Assembly (NCBI RefSeq): GCF_003144115.1
Contig: NW_020312011.1
Location: 421,937-485,936, forward strand
Length of the DNA: 64,000 nt
From: Tilletiopsis washingtonensis
Taxonomy: Eukaryota; Basidiomycota; Exobasidiomycetes; Entylomatales
Reading direction: 5' to 3'
Part shown: piece by piece, positions 46,855 through 58,840 of the stretch
How the letters are laid out: each line of letters begins with the position of its first letter
How positions within the stretch are numbered: the first letter of the stretch is position 1
Program-made: the position numbers and the translations under genes
Notes under the pieces: model-generated
What the model was told of the DNA's origin: nothing
What the model saw: the letters and a program-made list of their open reading frames with translations, nothing else
Database searches by the model: none

Positions 46855-48922
46855 ATGTCCTTCCTCCGCACCGCCGCCTCGCGCTCCCTGCGCACGGCGC
46901 TCCCCCGCGCCGCTGTGCCCCGCGTGGCTGCGCCGCGCGTCGCCACGGCCAGCAACTCGTTCGTCACCTGGGCGCCCACGAGCGAGCCCAAGGTGTCGGC
47001 CGTGCAGCAGAACCCCGGCCCGCCGCCGCCGCCGGAGAACATCGGTGTCGACGCCGTGTGAGTGGGCGCCGCGTGGGGATACGTGCGCGCAAGTGCAGCA
47101 GCTCACACCCCTCTCCCGCCAGCCTGCGCCAGAACCCCAACGACCCCGAGGCACACACCACCACCATCTTCTCCGAGTTCTCCCTCGCCGGCAAGACGGC
47201 CGTCGTGACGGGCGGCAACGGTGGTCTTGGTGAGTTTTTGCGCGCGCGCGCACAAGCTCTCGGCTACGAGCAGCTAGCTGACTCGCTCCTTCGCGCAGGC
47301 CTTGAGTGCGTCTCACTGTCCTCGGCGGTTGCGCGCACAGAGCACTGACGAATTCCTCTTATCTTCTCCCTCTTCTCGTGCCCAACAGGATGGCTCTTGC
47401 TTTCGTGAGTACCTTCGCCCTTCTCTCTCGCGGCTCCTGTCGCGGACGCACGCGCGGCGAGCTGTACCGGCTTGTCCATGCGCGGGCAGGCGGCGCATGC
47501 ACGACTGGGTTCTGTGCACGCTGCTGTGCCCGCTGCCGCGCTGGCAGCACGCAGGCGAGCTGCCGCGGTGTCTTGGTCCTAGCCGAGTTCGCTGTGTGGA
47601 GCTCCGCCATGCACGATGCATGGCTGTGCCAGCGCAGCGCGCGCGCGGTGCTCGGCATCATGGCCGCGCGCGCGTGTGCCGGCGGCGGCGCGGCATCTGT
47701 GCATCTCGCGCGTTGGCGCGCCTTCTTCCTCGCGCGCGCCTCGCATCAGCGGACGCGCGCGTGACGTAGCGCAAGGGGACGCTGGCCAATCTTCGGATTG
47801 CGCACGGGCCTGCGTGGTCGGATCTGCCCGCAGCAGTGAGGCACAGATGTGCAGTGCGCACGCACTGCTCATCAGCCGTGCGACGCTGCTCTGCTCGTGC
47901 TAGCTCCCACGCCTCACAAACGCATCCCGCTGACCATTCCACCCCACTAGGTCGAGGCCGGTGCCCACGTGTACGCCATCGACGTGCCCGAGATGCCCGG
48001 AGAGGAGTTCAAGATTGTCGCCGAGCACTGCCGCATCATGAGCCGCGACCTCAAGTACATCTCAGCCTCCGTCACCGACGACAAGGAGATCAACGACGTG
48101 ATGGAGTTCATCGTGGGCGACTCGGGCACTGGCACGCTTGACATCTGCGTGGCTGTGAGTAGGCGCGCGATGGCACATGCAGCGCTTCCAGCAGCATGCT
48201 CACTCCTTGCTCTCCTCAGGCCGCCGGTATTCTCGGCACGCACGACGCCCTCGTCTACCCCGTCGAGGACTTCAAGAAGATCTTCGACGTCAACACCACC
48301 GGCGTGTTCCTGACGGCCCGTGCCGCGGCGCGCCAGATGTACAAGCAGAAGGAGGTCAAGGGCAGCATCATCCTCATCGCCTCCATGTCCGGCTCCATCG
48401 TCAACCGCGACCACCACTGGGTGGCGTACAACGCGTCGAAGAGCGCCGTGCTGCAGATGGGCCGCAACCTGGCGGCCGAGTGGGGCCCGCACGACATTCG
48501 CGTCAACTGCGTGAGTACAGGCGCGAAGCGCGGGCGAGCAGTGGAGGGAGAAGACCACAGCAGCTGACACGGTGCTCTGCGCAGATCTCGCCCGGCCACA
48601 TCCGCACGCGCATGACCTCGGTGTACCTCGACGAGAACCCGCACCTGCTCGCCAAGTGGAGCGGCAGCAACCCGCTCGGCCGCATCGGTGCGTTGTCTCG
48701 CCTCTCTGCGCACCTAGACCCGCGCCGTACTGACCTGCTCTTCGCCCCCCAGGCCGCTCGGCTGAGATGCGTGGCGTGGCCGTCTGGCTCGCCAGCCCGG
48801 CGTCGAGCTTCTGCAACGGCTCCGACGTCATCGTCTCGGGCGGCGTGAGTTGCTTCTCCCCACTCCTTCCTCTCTCGCACCTCGCTCACATCTTGCTCCG
48901 CCCACAGCACCAGATTTGGTAA
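46855..48922 (+). CDS. short-chain dehydrogenase/reductase, polyol/sugar type, with two consecutive microexons
   Basis: Nine exons (46855-47057, 47123-47229, 47299-47305, 47389-47404, 47951-48154, 48220-48510, 48585-48687, 48753-48844, 48908-48922) give about 345 aa. The Arg/Ala-rich N-terminus suggests mitochondrial import or a lineage extension. Classical SDR motifs are TGGNGGLGLEMALAF (nucleotide-binding), the NNAG-equivalent AAGILG, catalytic Ser in SMSGS, the YNASK catalytic Tyr-Lys pair and NCISPGHIRT. It resembles arabinitol, xylulose or sorbose reductase-type SDRs; the substrate is not determinable. Confidence 0.88.
47405..47950 (+). other. 546-nt intron of the SDR gene
   Basis: The intron has a GTGAGT donor, a GCTGACC-like branch site and a CTAG acceptor. 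It is about ten times longer than the usual introns here. I saw no C/D-box pair and no clear H/ACA fold, but a hidden RNA gene or an unrecognised alternative exon is possible. Confidence 0.7.
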
Positions 48923-49730
48923 ATCATCCACCGAGCCACCCCTCGGTGCTGCTGTGCCTCTTCCTGGATCCCGCGCTGCGTCACCCTCTTGCTTCCTCTT
49001 TCCGAATCTACCCTGTCCCTCTCTTCACCCACGATGACCTCTTTCCCATGGCCGCAATACATCTCTCACGAACGACGCGTGTACTCTGTCCCTGGCTCCT
49101 GCTGCGAGATGGCAGCCGCACGAGGCTGCCTTGCGCCGACACAGCACCCAGCGAGGCAGTCGAGTCGGAAGGAAGGAGAGGTGTGCGCAGCGCCATGTGC
49201 TGCGAGAAGCGCAGCGTGGGAACGCCACCCCTCGCAATGCCGCCCGGGCCGCGCGCCCGCTTGTGCCGGGCCGAGGCGCCGGCATCTACTGCACACCCGC
49301 CGCGCCTCGCGCGATCACGCGCGCAAGTTGGCGAAGGGCTGCGTGCAGCGGTGACCGCGGCCGCGTCCTCTCTGCGGCTGCCAGCAGCGACAGAACAAAG
49401 TCGACTCTGCGAGCAGCATTGTGTTGCCGGATGTCTGCTGCAGCGCAAACGGCCAGTTTGTGCTCGACTTGGTCGGCGCGGCAAGGGCAGGCTGGCCAGA
49501 GCGAGGTGCGGGAAGAAAGCGCGGCGGCTGGCGCATGACGTCGAGCTGGGTCTTGGCTCGTCTCCTGCCCTGCCGCGGCGCGCGTGGCTGGAGCGCGGCC
49601 GGTGCCCGGCGCATCGCCGGCTCGCCTCCGCCCGCTGCGGTCGCCGAGCTTCGTCTGCGCGCCTCGCCTGGCGCTGGCTCCCCGCACTTGTTCCCCGCAC
49701 ACCACATCCCCCCCTCTACTTGCTCCAACC
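48923..49730. promoter_or_regulatory. intergenic region upstream of CRC1
   Basis: This holds the 3' UTR of the SDR gene and the promoter of the carrier gene. No additional gene was recognised. Confidence 0.45.
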
Positions 49731-51246
49731 ATGGCCGGCGGCTCCGCAGCTCCCGCCTCCTCCGCGCCCGCGCCGCAAGAGTTCGAGGAGAAGAAGGACA
49801 GCACGTCGGCCGTCAAGTCCTTCCTCTCCGGCGGCTTTGGCGGCGTCTCGGCCGTGCTCGTCGGCCACCCCTTCGACCTGACCAAGACGCGTCTGCAGAC
49901 GGCCGCCGCAGGCACCTACACCGGCGGTCTCGATGTCGTGCGCAAGACGATCAAGGCCGACGGCCTCAAGGGCATGTACCGCGGCATGGGGCCGCCGCTC
50001 GTGGGCGTGACGCCCATCTTTGCCATCAGCTTCTGGAGCTACGACCTCGGCAAGAAGCTCATCTACTCGGCCACGCCCAACCGCACCGACCCGCACCTCA
50101 GCCTCGCCGAGCTGGCCTTTGCCGGCTTCTTCTCCGCCGTGCCCACGACGCTCGTGGCCGGCCCGGCGGAGCGCGTCAAGGTGCTGCTGCAGGTAAGTGG
50201 GCGGACGCGCACGTGGAGCTAGCTCTGTAGACTCTGCTTGCCAGTGCTGATCCTCTCTCATCGCACCCGCAGCTGCAAGGCCAAGGCGGCTCGGGCCCGA
50301 CGTACAACGGCCCCGTCGACGTCGTGAAGCAGCTGTACAAGGAGGGCGGCCTCAAGTCCGTCTTCCGCGGCACGGCGGCGACGCTGGCGCGCGACGGTCC
50401 TGGTTCTGCTGCGTGAGTGCATCCGACCGGGGCTCAGCGGGATGCAGGCCTGCCCAGGTGGGAAGGGAGATACGGCAGCGGCAGCAGCAGCCCAGGGGGA
50501 TGGCAGCGAATCGGCACAGCTGGCGCCCACGCCCGCAGCGGCACACAGAAGCGCCAGTGACCCTAGAAGGCAGAGCGCTCACGCTTTCTCTTGACTCCCG
50601 CGCAACAGCTACTTCTGCGCATACGAGACGATCAAGCGCGGCCTGACGCCCGCCGGTGCCGACCCCAAGGACCTGAACCTGCTCAACGTGCTCACTGCCG
50701 GCGGTCTGGCCGGCATGTCCATGGTGCGTTGTTCTTTCGCCCTTCCGCCCTTCTGCCTCTCCCTAGTCCGCCCCCGTGCTGACGTGTGCGCGGGTCCGTG
50801 CATACCACAGTGGCTCGTGGCCATTCCGCCAGACGTCGTCAAGTCGCGCTACCAGGGTGCGCCGCACGGAACGTACTCGAGCTTCATCGACTGCGCGCGC
50901 AAGACGATTGCCGCCGACGGCGCAAAGGCGCTGTTCAAGGGTGCCGGACCGGCCATGCTGCGTGCTTGTGAGTACGCCGAGAGAGGGGCCGATGTGCCAC
51001 AAGCGATGCGTGGAGTCGAGAGGCAAAGAATGCTGACTCGCTTCTTCTGTTGCGCGCCGCTGTAGTCCCCGCCAACGCTGCCACTTTCGTGAGTGTTTCT
51101 GCCTGTGCTGCTGCCTCGCCTGAAGCCGGGCGGGCTTCCGGCCGGCGCGCTTCACGGAGTTTCGCTCAGCAGTGTGCTGACCACCTTCTCTCGTTCTCCA
51201 GCTCGGCGTGGAGGTGTCGCTCAAGGCGATGAACAACCTCTTCTGA
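49731..51246 (+). CDS. CRC1: mitochondrial carnitine/acylcarnitine carrier
   Basis: Six exons (49731-50192, 50273-50412, 50609-50723, 50811-50967, 51066-51088, 51202-51246) give 313 aa, the usual carrier length. Three Solcar repeats carry the PxD/ExxK/R signatures [17 protein letters not shown] and PPDVVKSRY. The C-terminal [20 protein letters not shown] is a hallmark of carnitine/acylcarnitine carriers (CACT, Crc1). The protein exchanges acylcarnitines for carnitine across the inner mitochondrial membrane for beta-oxidation and acetyl-unit traffic. Exon 5 is only 23 nt and encodes most of FPANAATF. Confidence 0.94.
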
Positions 51247-52545
51247 GGCACTCCGCCAGTCTTGAAGGGAGACCTCGGCGAGGCGGAAGAGGCGCGCATA
51301 GGGGCGGAGAAGGTGGGAGGCTGGCGGGGCCTGCAACGTGCGAAGGGCAGAGTCCACGAGGCGGAGACTACGAGGCGGGAGAGGGCATGCAGGCAATCGA
51401 GATGACACTAGAGCAAGAGGCGCGGCTGCTGAACGAGAAGGCAAAGATGCAGATGCCAGAGGACGAGAGGCGAGGCTTGGTGAGCTGGCAAGGGAGCGCA
51501 GGCTGCAGCCGCCGAGGGTGCGACAAGGAGGGGCGAGAGGAGCAGAGCATCGCAGCCGGTGGCGCGGCATCCTCTCGCTCGCTCTTCCTCATCGCCCACC
51601 AGCAGAAGACATGCTCTCGCTGCTCTCTCCACACAGGACAGCTCGCCTCTGAGCTCTGATTCTGAATTGACGTGGCGCTCCTGCTTCCTCTCCAGGTCGA
51701 GCGAGAGGCTCCCTGCTCGCCGGACTACTTCTACCGCTGCTGGGAGCAGAGCATACCTCCATGCTGTGCGCCCGCACCGGTCCGGCCGCGGCCGGACCGG
51801 AGCGCCGTGGCTGTGCCGGTGACGTGCCCCCCTATCGCCCGCCCTGACGCTCGATGAGGTGCTATCTGAGCTTCCTGCCGGCGCGAAGCGCGGCGCTCTG
51901 TGCTGGAGCGTCGCTTGAGCGCGGCCATGACGAGCCGCAGCCACAGCCAAGCGCTCGCCTCCGACCGTCGCCGTCTGTGTGCCGTGCCGTCTTCCTTCTA
52001 GCGCGGCATCCGCAGCGAGGCAGCCAAGCAGCAAAGGCCGGCGCGCCGCGGCACCGCGGCCGAGCGCCGCGTGACAGCCGCTCAGGTGGAAGCGAGGAGA
52101 CTAGACTGCTGCCGTGCCTCGCGGCACGCGGCCCCGCCGGCAGCGCCTCGCGCCATCTCGGCTGCCTCGCCGGCCGCCTGCCGCGCGCCGCGCCCGGCGC
52201 CGCCTTCGCACCTTCCAGCAGCTGCCGCTCCCCGCACTTGCCGCCGCCGGAGCGCCTTGCTTCCCTCCCACGCCCTTACCACTCCATCATATCCACCCTC
52301 GGCCGTCAGCTCGCACATCTGCTCCGCTGCACGAGCTCTATCCCCAACGACGGCGCAGCACCCAGGCGCTTCTGCTGGGGCGTGCGCGGCCGCACCTCCG
52401 CCGCGCTCGCATCCGCCCGGCGATAAGCCTGCGCGGCACGGACACAAGGCGAGCAAGGCCGAGCAGCGCCTGGTCTGCGCAGTCGCTTGCCTCTTCTCTG
52501 CGCCCTTCGACGAGCAGCAGAGCCTGTACCCGCACCCCGGCAGCC
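51247..52545. other. intergenic region upstream of the Zn2Cys6 gene
   Basis: A 1.3-kb gap. A short charged open frame at 51387-51479 that ends at a GTGAGC donor is the only coding-like signal (see findings). The remainder shows no recognisable gene. Confidence 0.4.
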
Positions 52546-55500
52546 ATGGCGCCGCCGCCGCCGCCCTCGCCCGCGGGCCCGGGCCGCACGCACAGCTACA
52601 GCATCTCCAGCAACGCCTCGCGCCCCTCGCTCGGCGGCGGCGGCGGCGAGCTGGCCTCGGCCTTCGGACCCGCCGGCGGCTCGGCGCGTCCGGCTTCTCC
52701 GCACGTCGGGCGCACGACACGCGCCGAAGGCTCGCAGTCGCCCAATGCGTCGCCCAGCGGCGTGACGCCGCCAGGAGGGCCGGGCGAGAATGGGCGAAGG
52801 CCGGGCAATGAGAGGAGAGACACGGGCGGGGGCACGCCGGCGCCGGGCGGCAAGGACGAGCCCAAGGGACGCATGCTGAGCTGTACCGAATGTGAGCTGC
52901 CTAGCACGCGCGAGAGGGAACATGCATGAGCTGACTGCGTCTGCGCTTGCCAGGCAAGCGGAGGAAGATCAAGTGTGAGTGGTGTGATCGTTCGGCTTCT
53001 CCTCTCCAGCGGCAGCAGGCTGCTCTGCTTGAGCGTTGCGCTGCTCCTTATTCACACTGCTCGCGCGTCTCCTCAGGCGATCGAGAGTGTCCTTGTGGGC
53101 CCTGCATCTTGCGCAACGACGAGGCGAGGTGCAAGCAGGTGATTCGCTGGGAGGCTGGCTGTTCGTGCGTATCTCGCGATGGCAGGACATGTCAGAGGTG
53201 GGGGCAGGCCTCGCGGCTGACGCAGCAGCAACACATACTCCCAGGCTCTCCGAGTTCCAGACGCTGCAGACGCGCGTCAAGGAGCTGGAGCAGCGCATGG
53301 ACACGTATGAGCGCTCCGGGCCGCCATTGGCCTTGCCGCCGCCCGGCGGTGCCGTCTCGGCCAATGCGGCGCTGCAGGCTGCACAACAGGCGGGACAGGC
53401 GCCGAGAAGGGAGGGCGCAGATGACGATGCCGTCATGATGCTCGAAGAGTGAGTCTGACTGCGTGGAAGAAGCAGAGCAAGGCTGATGAGGAAGCATAGC
53501 TACGCAATGGGCAATCGCATCAACACCACGCACGCGGCTGCTCGACTGGGCGCCAATGGCGCAAAGAACCCCGGGTGAGTTCCGCGCGCTACTCTCTGCA
53601 CGCGCTGCGATGGGCTAGCTGATGCGCGCGTGTACGCTCCAGCCTCGACGCCGTGCTGGGCGATGCCGGACCCGCAGAGGGTGCCGTCTCGCAGCGCTCT
53701 GCAGATCCGGCCATCGACGTGGCGTACCGCTTCTTGCAGCTGTGTCCGGAGGCGGGCGTAGTGCGCCTGATGTGGACGTACTACGTGAGTCGCCCAGCCT
53801 CTGGCGCTGGTCTACGATCGCTCACAACGGCGCCGCAGTTCGACCATCTCGACTGGTACACTCGCTGTCTGCACCGCCACGCATTCGAAGAAGAAGCCGA
53901 GCGCGTCCTCAAGCTCTCGCCCGAACAAGCTGCGCGCGACGTGCGTCCCGCGTTTCTCTGTGTCTTCTTCATGGTGCAGTGCCTGGCACTGCATCTCTGC
54001 GGACCCGAGGATGTGAGGAGCTGGGGCATGGACCGTCCTCAGGCTGCTCAGCTGTGCGATGCGATGTTCGCGGGCAGCCAGCAGCTGCTGTGGGCCAGTG
54101 ACTTTATCGGCTCACATCAGGTGGAGCATCTGCAGTCCGGTCAGTGCGCTGCTCTTGCTTCTCGCAGCACCTGGCTGAGACGATCCGCCAGTCATCTTGA
54201 TGTCCGTCTATGCGTACAATCTCGACGACTCGGACGCCGCCTATGCCCTTGTGGGCGCGTCGATCAAGATCGTGAGTTGCCGCGCCGGACTGCCTTGCGC
54301 TGCGTCCCCTCATCCCACATCTCACAGGCGCAAAACCTGCGCTTGAACCGCCTCGACGATGCGCGCACAGCTGCGGCGGGCCGAGCGCGAGCGCTGGGCA
54401 CGAGCGGCACTGGCAAGGCCACGCTCGACCGCGAGATTGGGCGCCGCGTCTGGTGGCATCTCTGCTGGCTCGACTACTCGCACGCGCTGGCCCACGGCGG
54501 AGCATACTCCATCCACCCCGCGCACAACCTCACCGCCGAGCCGCCGAACATCAACGACGAGGCGCTGACGCTGCTCGGCGACGGCCCAGTCGTGCCGCAG
54601 CCCATCAACGAGTACACGACGATGAGCTTCACCATCTGGCGCCTGCGCTTCTTGGCGCTCTATCGCGAGACGATCGACCTGCACAACCAGCCGCGCGGCC
54701 CGACGTACAACCAAGTGCTCGACATGGACAAGAAGCTCTCGTGCCTGCTCAGCAGTCTGCCGCAGTACTACCACCTCAAGATCGACGACCCCGACTCGTG
54801 GTCGCACGGCGACAGCAACCGAGACTTGGAGCTGCTCTCGATCCAACTCACGGCGCACAACCGCCTGCTGCGCCTGCATCGCCCGCATCTCATTCGCGGC
54901 TTGACGAACAACAAGGATCAGACGAACCTCTCTGCGCGCCGCTGCATCGATGCCTCGCAGGCGATCCTGACGATTCTGCGCCACGCCAAAGGTGCGCTCC
55001 CTAGCCGCTTGCTGCTCACCAGCGCACCTCGCTGACCCTTGCCACCCCCGCGCGCAGTATGCTGCCCGATGCTGCTCAAGGTCTGGATCAACGTCTACTA
55101 CGGCTTCGGCGCCGCCGTCGTCGTCTTCCTCGCGCTGTGCTACGAGTCCGACCAGCACAGTCGCTCCGCCGAGGAGAAGCGCAGTGCGGTGCGAGAGATG
55201 GCCGACATCTGCTCCACCGCCTCGCACTTGTCTGCTGGCGCCAAGAAGTGCGTGTCTGAGCTGCAGAGGGCGGCACATCATCGGCTGACGCATTTGCTTT
55301 CCAAAGCACTGGCAATTTGCTGCGCGGCCTCCTCGATGCCGAGCTGGAGCTGCGCCGCGCGCCGGGGACAAAGGCAAAGGGCAAGCGCAAGCGCGGTGCA
55401 GCGGGCGCAGAGGATGTGGGACCGTTCGAGCGACTCGTGAGTGAAAGCCGTCGACTCTGCGCACTGCTTGCCTTGCTCACGCTTCCTTCGCACAGGTCTC

Positions 55501-56381
55501 GCGCGTCCTGGTCGACGCCACGACGTCCAGCCACGCCACGTCTCTGTCTGCGCTGCAGCGCGAGCCCAGCGCCGGCGGCCTCTCCTTTGAGCCGCCGCAC
55601 AAGCGGCATAGCACCAGCTTTGCGCGCAGCACCGGCGGCGGCGACGAGCCGCTGTCGGCGGGCGGGCCGGCGTACCTCGGCGGCGGCAATGGGCAGCCGC
55701 ACTCGCCGTGGGGAGGCAGCAACGCCAGCAGCACGGGCGGACGTGGACCGAGCGCCGGCGGATGGGCGTCGTACGCGCCGGGCCTGGGAGGTGGGCGCGG
55801 CAGCAGCATGCCGGGTCAGACGCCGCCGCTGGCAGGCAACCTGGCGGGCCAGGGCCTCACGTCGCTTCTCGACGAGGATGTCTTCTCTGGGTGCGTGGTC
55901 GAGACGGGCCTCCCTTCTTGAATTGCGCTGTCCGGCTGATCGCTGCCTGCTTCTGACCCCGCGCAGCATCTTCATGGAGCCCGGCAGCCAAGCGCCGTCG
56001 GAGTGGGGCATCAACGACTGGGAGAAGGCTCTCGAGTCCTTTGTGCCCGCCGGCGTCTCGTCTGCCTCCTCCGTCTCCTCGCAAAGCGCGGGCGGGCCGT
56101 CGCAGCCGCAACATGTGCAGCACCAGCACCAACATCAGCATCCGCAGCACCAGCAGCATGCACAGCATCAGCAGCACGGCCAGCATCAAGGACCGCCTGG
56201 CTCGAGCCATGGCCCGCCTGGCTCCAGCCACGGTCCGCCCGGCTCGAGCCACGGCGCGCCGCAACAGCAGCAGCAGCAGCAGCCGCAGCCGAGCTATGGC
56301 CACGGCGCGCCCTCCGGCCCTTCGCCTGCCTCGGCACACTTTTCGCCGCACTACTCGCCGCCGATGCAGCACCAGCGCTGA
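52546..56381 (+). CDS. Zn2Cys6 fungal transcription factor with Fungal_trans domain
   Basis: Thirteen exons (52546-52891, 52954-52974, 53077-53138, 53186-53448, 53500-53574, 53643-53784, 53839-54139, 54192-54271, 54328-54991, 55058-55247, 55307-55436, 55496-55890, 55967-56381) give about 1027 aa. The binuclear zinc cluster is C-x2-C-x6-C-x5-C-x2-C-x8-C (CTECKRRKIKC, then PCGPC and the last Cys in DEARC). A coiled-coil linker (LQTRVKELEQRM) follows, then the Fungal_trans middle region (FDHLDWYTRCLHRHAF, FFMVQCLALHLCG, GRRVWWHLCWLDY). The C-terminus is Gly/Ser/His/Gln-rich with three tandem copies of GPPGSSH and ends in a polyglutamine-containing tail. It should act as a nuclear DNA-binding regulator; its targets are unknown. 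Confidence 0.9.
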
Positions 56382-56647
56382 GCAAAAGCAGCAACCACCC
56401 CCAGGCCTCGGCTGCCGCCCGTCGCTGCCACGACTGGCCTCTGACCCTGCCTCGCATCCCTGTACTTCTACCTGCCTCCTCCCTCGCGCTTGTCTCTCAC
56501 CCCCCCTCGCTCGCACGCACGCTCAATGTTGTACAACATGCCCTCTCAACGCTCCCGCTGCATGCGTGAGGTTAGATGCTAGCACGCAGCCTTCTTTGCT
56601 CTTCTATGCTCCCCCTCCGGCATCGCCACTCTTGGTGCAGCGCGCCT

Positions 56648-58392
56648 CTAGGCAAACATCTTGCTGTACGCCTTCTTCTGCGCCGCCAGCCGCGCCGCCT
56701 TGCGCTGCGCAATGGCCGCCTTCTCCTTCTTGACGCCGCCGTCTCTGCGGGAGAGTGGGGGTGAGAAGTGAGCTTGGCAGCGCAGAGACGATTCGAAGGG
56801 TCGCGCGACGACTTACTCTGGGGCGTACTTGAGCGCCTCGTCCAGGTCTGCCACAGCCGCGTCGTCGTCCTTCTTCGCCGAGCTGCAAGACATGGTCAAG
56901 CAACATCAGCATCTCCGTTGCGACCCGCCGCAGTCGCATTCAACTCACTGCGCCAGTGCCCTCCGGTAGTACGCCTTGGCCAGGTCCTTCTTCTTCTGCT
57001 CGCCCGCCTCCTTCTCCCAGTCCGTGTCCGTCTGCTTCTGCACGCGCGCAATGACGCCCGAGCAGCTCGAGAGGGCCAGCGCCGTGTCGGGCTTCGGCAG
57101 CTTGAGCGCGCACAGGGCGCTGTTGAGGGCCAGCGCGGTGCGCAGCGCCTCGTACGCCTCGACGAAGGAGGCGTCGAGATCGTGCGGCGCCGGAAGGACC
57201 GGGTGCACGTTCAGGTAGCGAAGCGCCTTTTGCCACTCTGCAAGTTCGTCAAGCCTCTCGATCAGCTCGTCGCCCCGCCAAGAAGCGCCTCTTCTTCTCC
57301 CAACTCACTCTCCAGCGCACCACTCCACTGTCCCTTGCCGAAGCGCTCGTTGCCCAGCGCTCGCAGCGCAGTGGCGATGCGCAGTGCCTCCTTTGGCTCC
57401 TCCTCGAGCTTCTCGGACGCATCTTCGGGAAAGTCCTCGAACGAGTCCGTCTCGTCTGCCTCGATGCCCCACGGAGCGCCCTACGTGGCATCCCAGATTC
57501 AGCCAGCCTCCGCGCCGGCACAGCCTCAAGCAGGTGTGACTCACTCCCTCGCACACGCCACATGCCTCGATGACGACGGGCTCAATCGGCTTGTCCCCTC
57601 CACTCGTAGGCGTCGCCTCGGCGCGCCGCACCACACCCTTGCCGGCGACGACGCGGCCGAACACGACGTGCTTGCCGTCCAGATGCGGCGTGGGCACGGT
57701 GGTGATGAAGAACTGGCTGCCGTTTGTCCCCGGCCCGGCATTGGCCATGGAGAGAAGGAAGGGCGTGTCGTGCTTGCTGCTGCGTGTGTAAGTGATAGCT
57801 GCGAAAGCATGGGAAGAGGCAAGCAAACGCACCCCGTCAGATCCTCATCCTCGAACTGCACGCAGCCCACGGGCGCATCAGCAAGGCACAAGATGTGGAG
57901 GGCGGCAGAAGCCGCAGCACCGGCAAACACTCACCTTCTCGCCGTAGATGCTCTCGCCGCCCGTGCCGTCGCCGCGTGTGAAGTCGCCGCCCTGGATCAT
58001 GAACTTGGGAATGCTGCGCTTCTGTTCAGCCTCGCACTCTCTTGCCTTGCGACATCTGTGGGAGACGAGCTCACATGCTGCGCAAGACGCCCAACATCGT
58101 CAGCCATCATGGCCGGGCACAGCTCTGCTCGCGCCAGGCTCACCGGTGGAAGGCGCTGCCCTTGTAGGTGAGCTTGGCGCCCTTCTCGCCCGTGCACAGC
58201 GCACGGAAGTTCTCGGCGGTGCGCGGCACGCGGTCGGCATACAGCTCGAACACGATGCGGTTGGCGCCGGCGCGCGCGGCCGGCTGCGCGCCGAAGGTCA
58301 GGTCGAAGACTGCGGGCGCGCGCAGATGAGCAAACGCAGGCATGCAAGATGTGCCGAGACTGCAGGCACGCACAGACGTGTGGGTTGCTCAT
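56648..58392 (-). CDS. CPR6: cyclophilin-40-type peptidyl-prolyl isomerase with TPR domain
   Basis: Ten exons (58392-58374, 58309-58144, 58077-58075, 58013-57935, 57855-57833, 57776-57545, 57480-57309, 57237-56949, 56882-56817, 56744-56648) give about 381 aa. The PPIase domain reads [70 protein letters not shown] and [12 protein letters not shown], with the catalytic Arg and Phe retained. Three TPR-like repeats follow ([42 protein letters not shown]), ending in a Lys-rich tail. Cpr6/Cyp40 is an Hsp90 co-chaperone. The third exon is only three nucleotides; including it restores the invariant FHR-x-I-P spacing. Confidence 0.93.
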
Positions 58393-58840
58393 TGTGTGGG
58401 CGAGAGGTGGTGGTGGAGGGAGTCGTCGGAGCAGGGGCAGGTGCCTCGAAGGACCTGGAAGCCGAGCCTCGGCACTCGGCCTTGTGCTCCACGGCCCGTC
58501 CGTGCGCGGTCACGTGGGATTTCCCACGCCGCCTTTTCCCGCCGAGCACGCAAGAGGCGCCGGCGCGGGCGGCGGATCGTCGCCGTCGCGCCCACATGCG
58601 CGGTGGCGCTGAGCGGGGCAATCTCGCCGTGGCCGCCAGCTTGACTCAGACTCGAGACGCCGGGCCGGCGGGAGCGGGTGACGCCGCCAGCGCGGCCGCC
58701 AGCTTCCTCGCGCTTCTCCACCACCGCCCCCCCCCACCGCTCCAGCCCGCACTCTCCGCTCTTCGCCCGTCGCACGACGCCGCATCTTGCGCATCGCCCT
58801 CTCCACTCGTCGCACTCACACGCCGCCACGTTGGGCCGCC
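58393..58840. promoter_or_regulatory. divergent promoter between cyclophilin-40 and antizyme genes
   Basis: About 450 bp between two divergent starts. Two related strings, GTGGGATTTCCCAC-like (58513-58527) and pyrimidine-rich blocks near 58700-58790, are the only visible features. No gene was seen. Confidence 0.45.
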
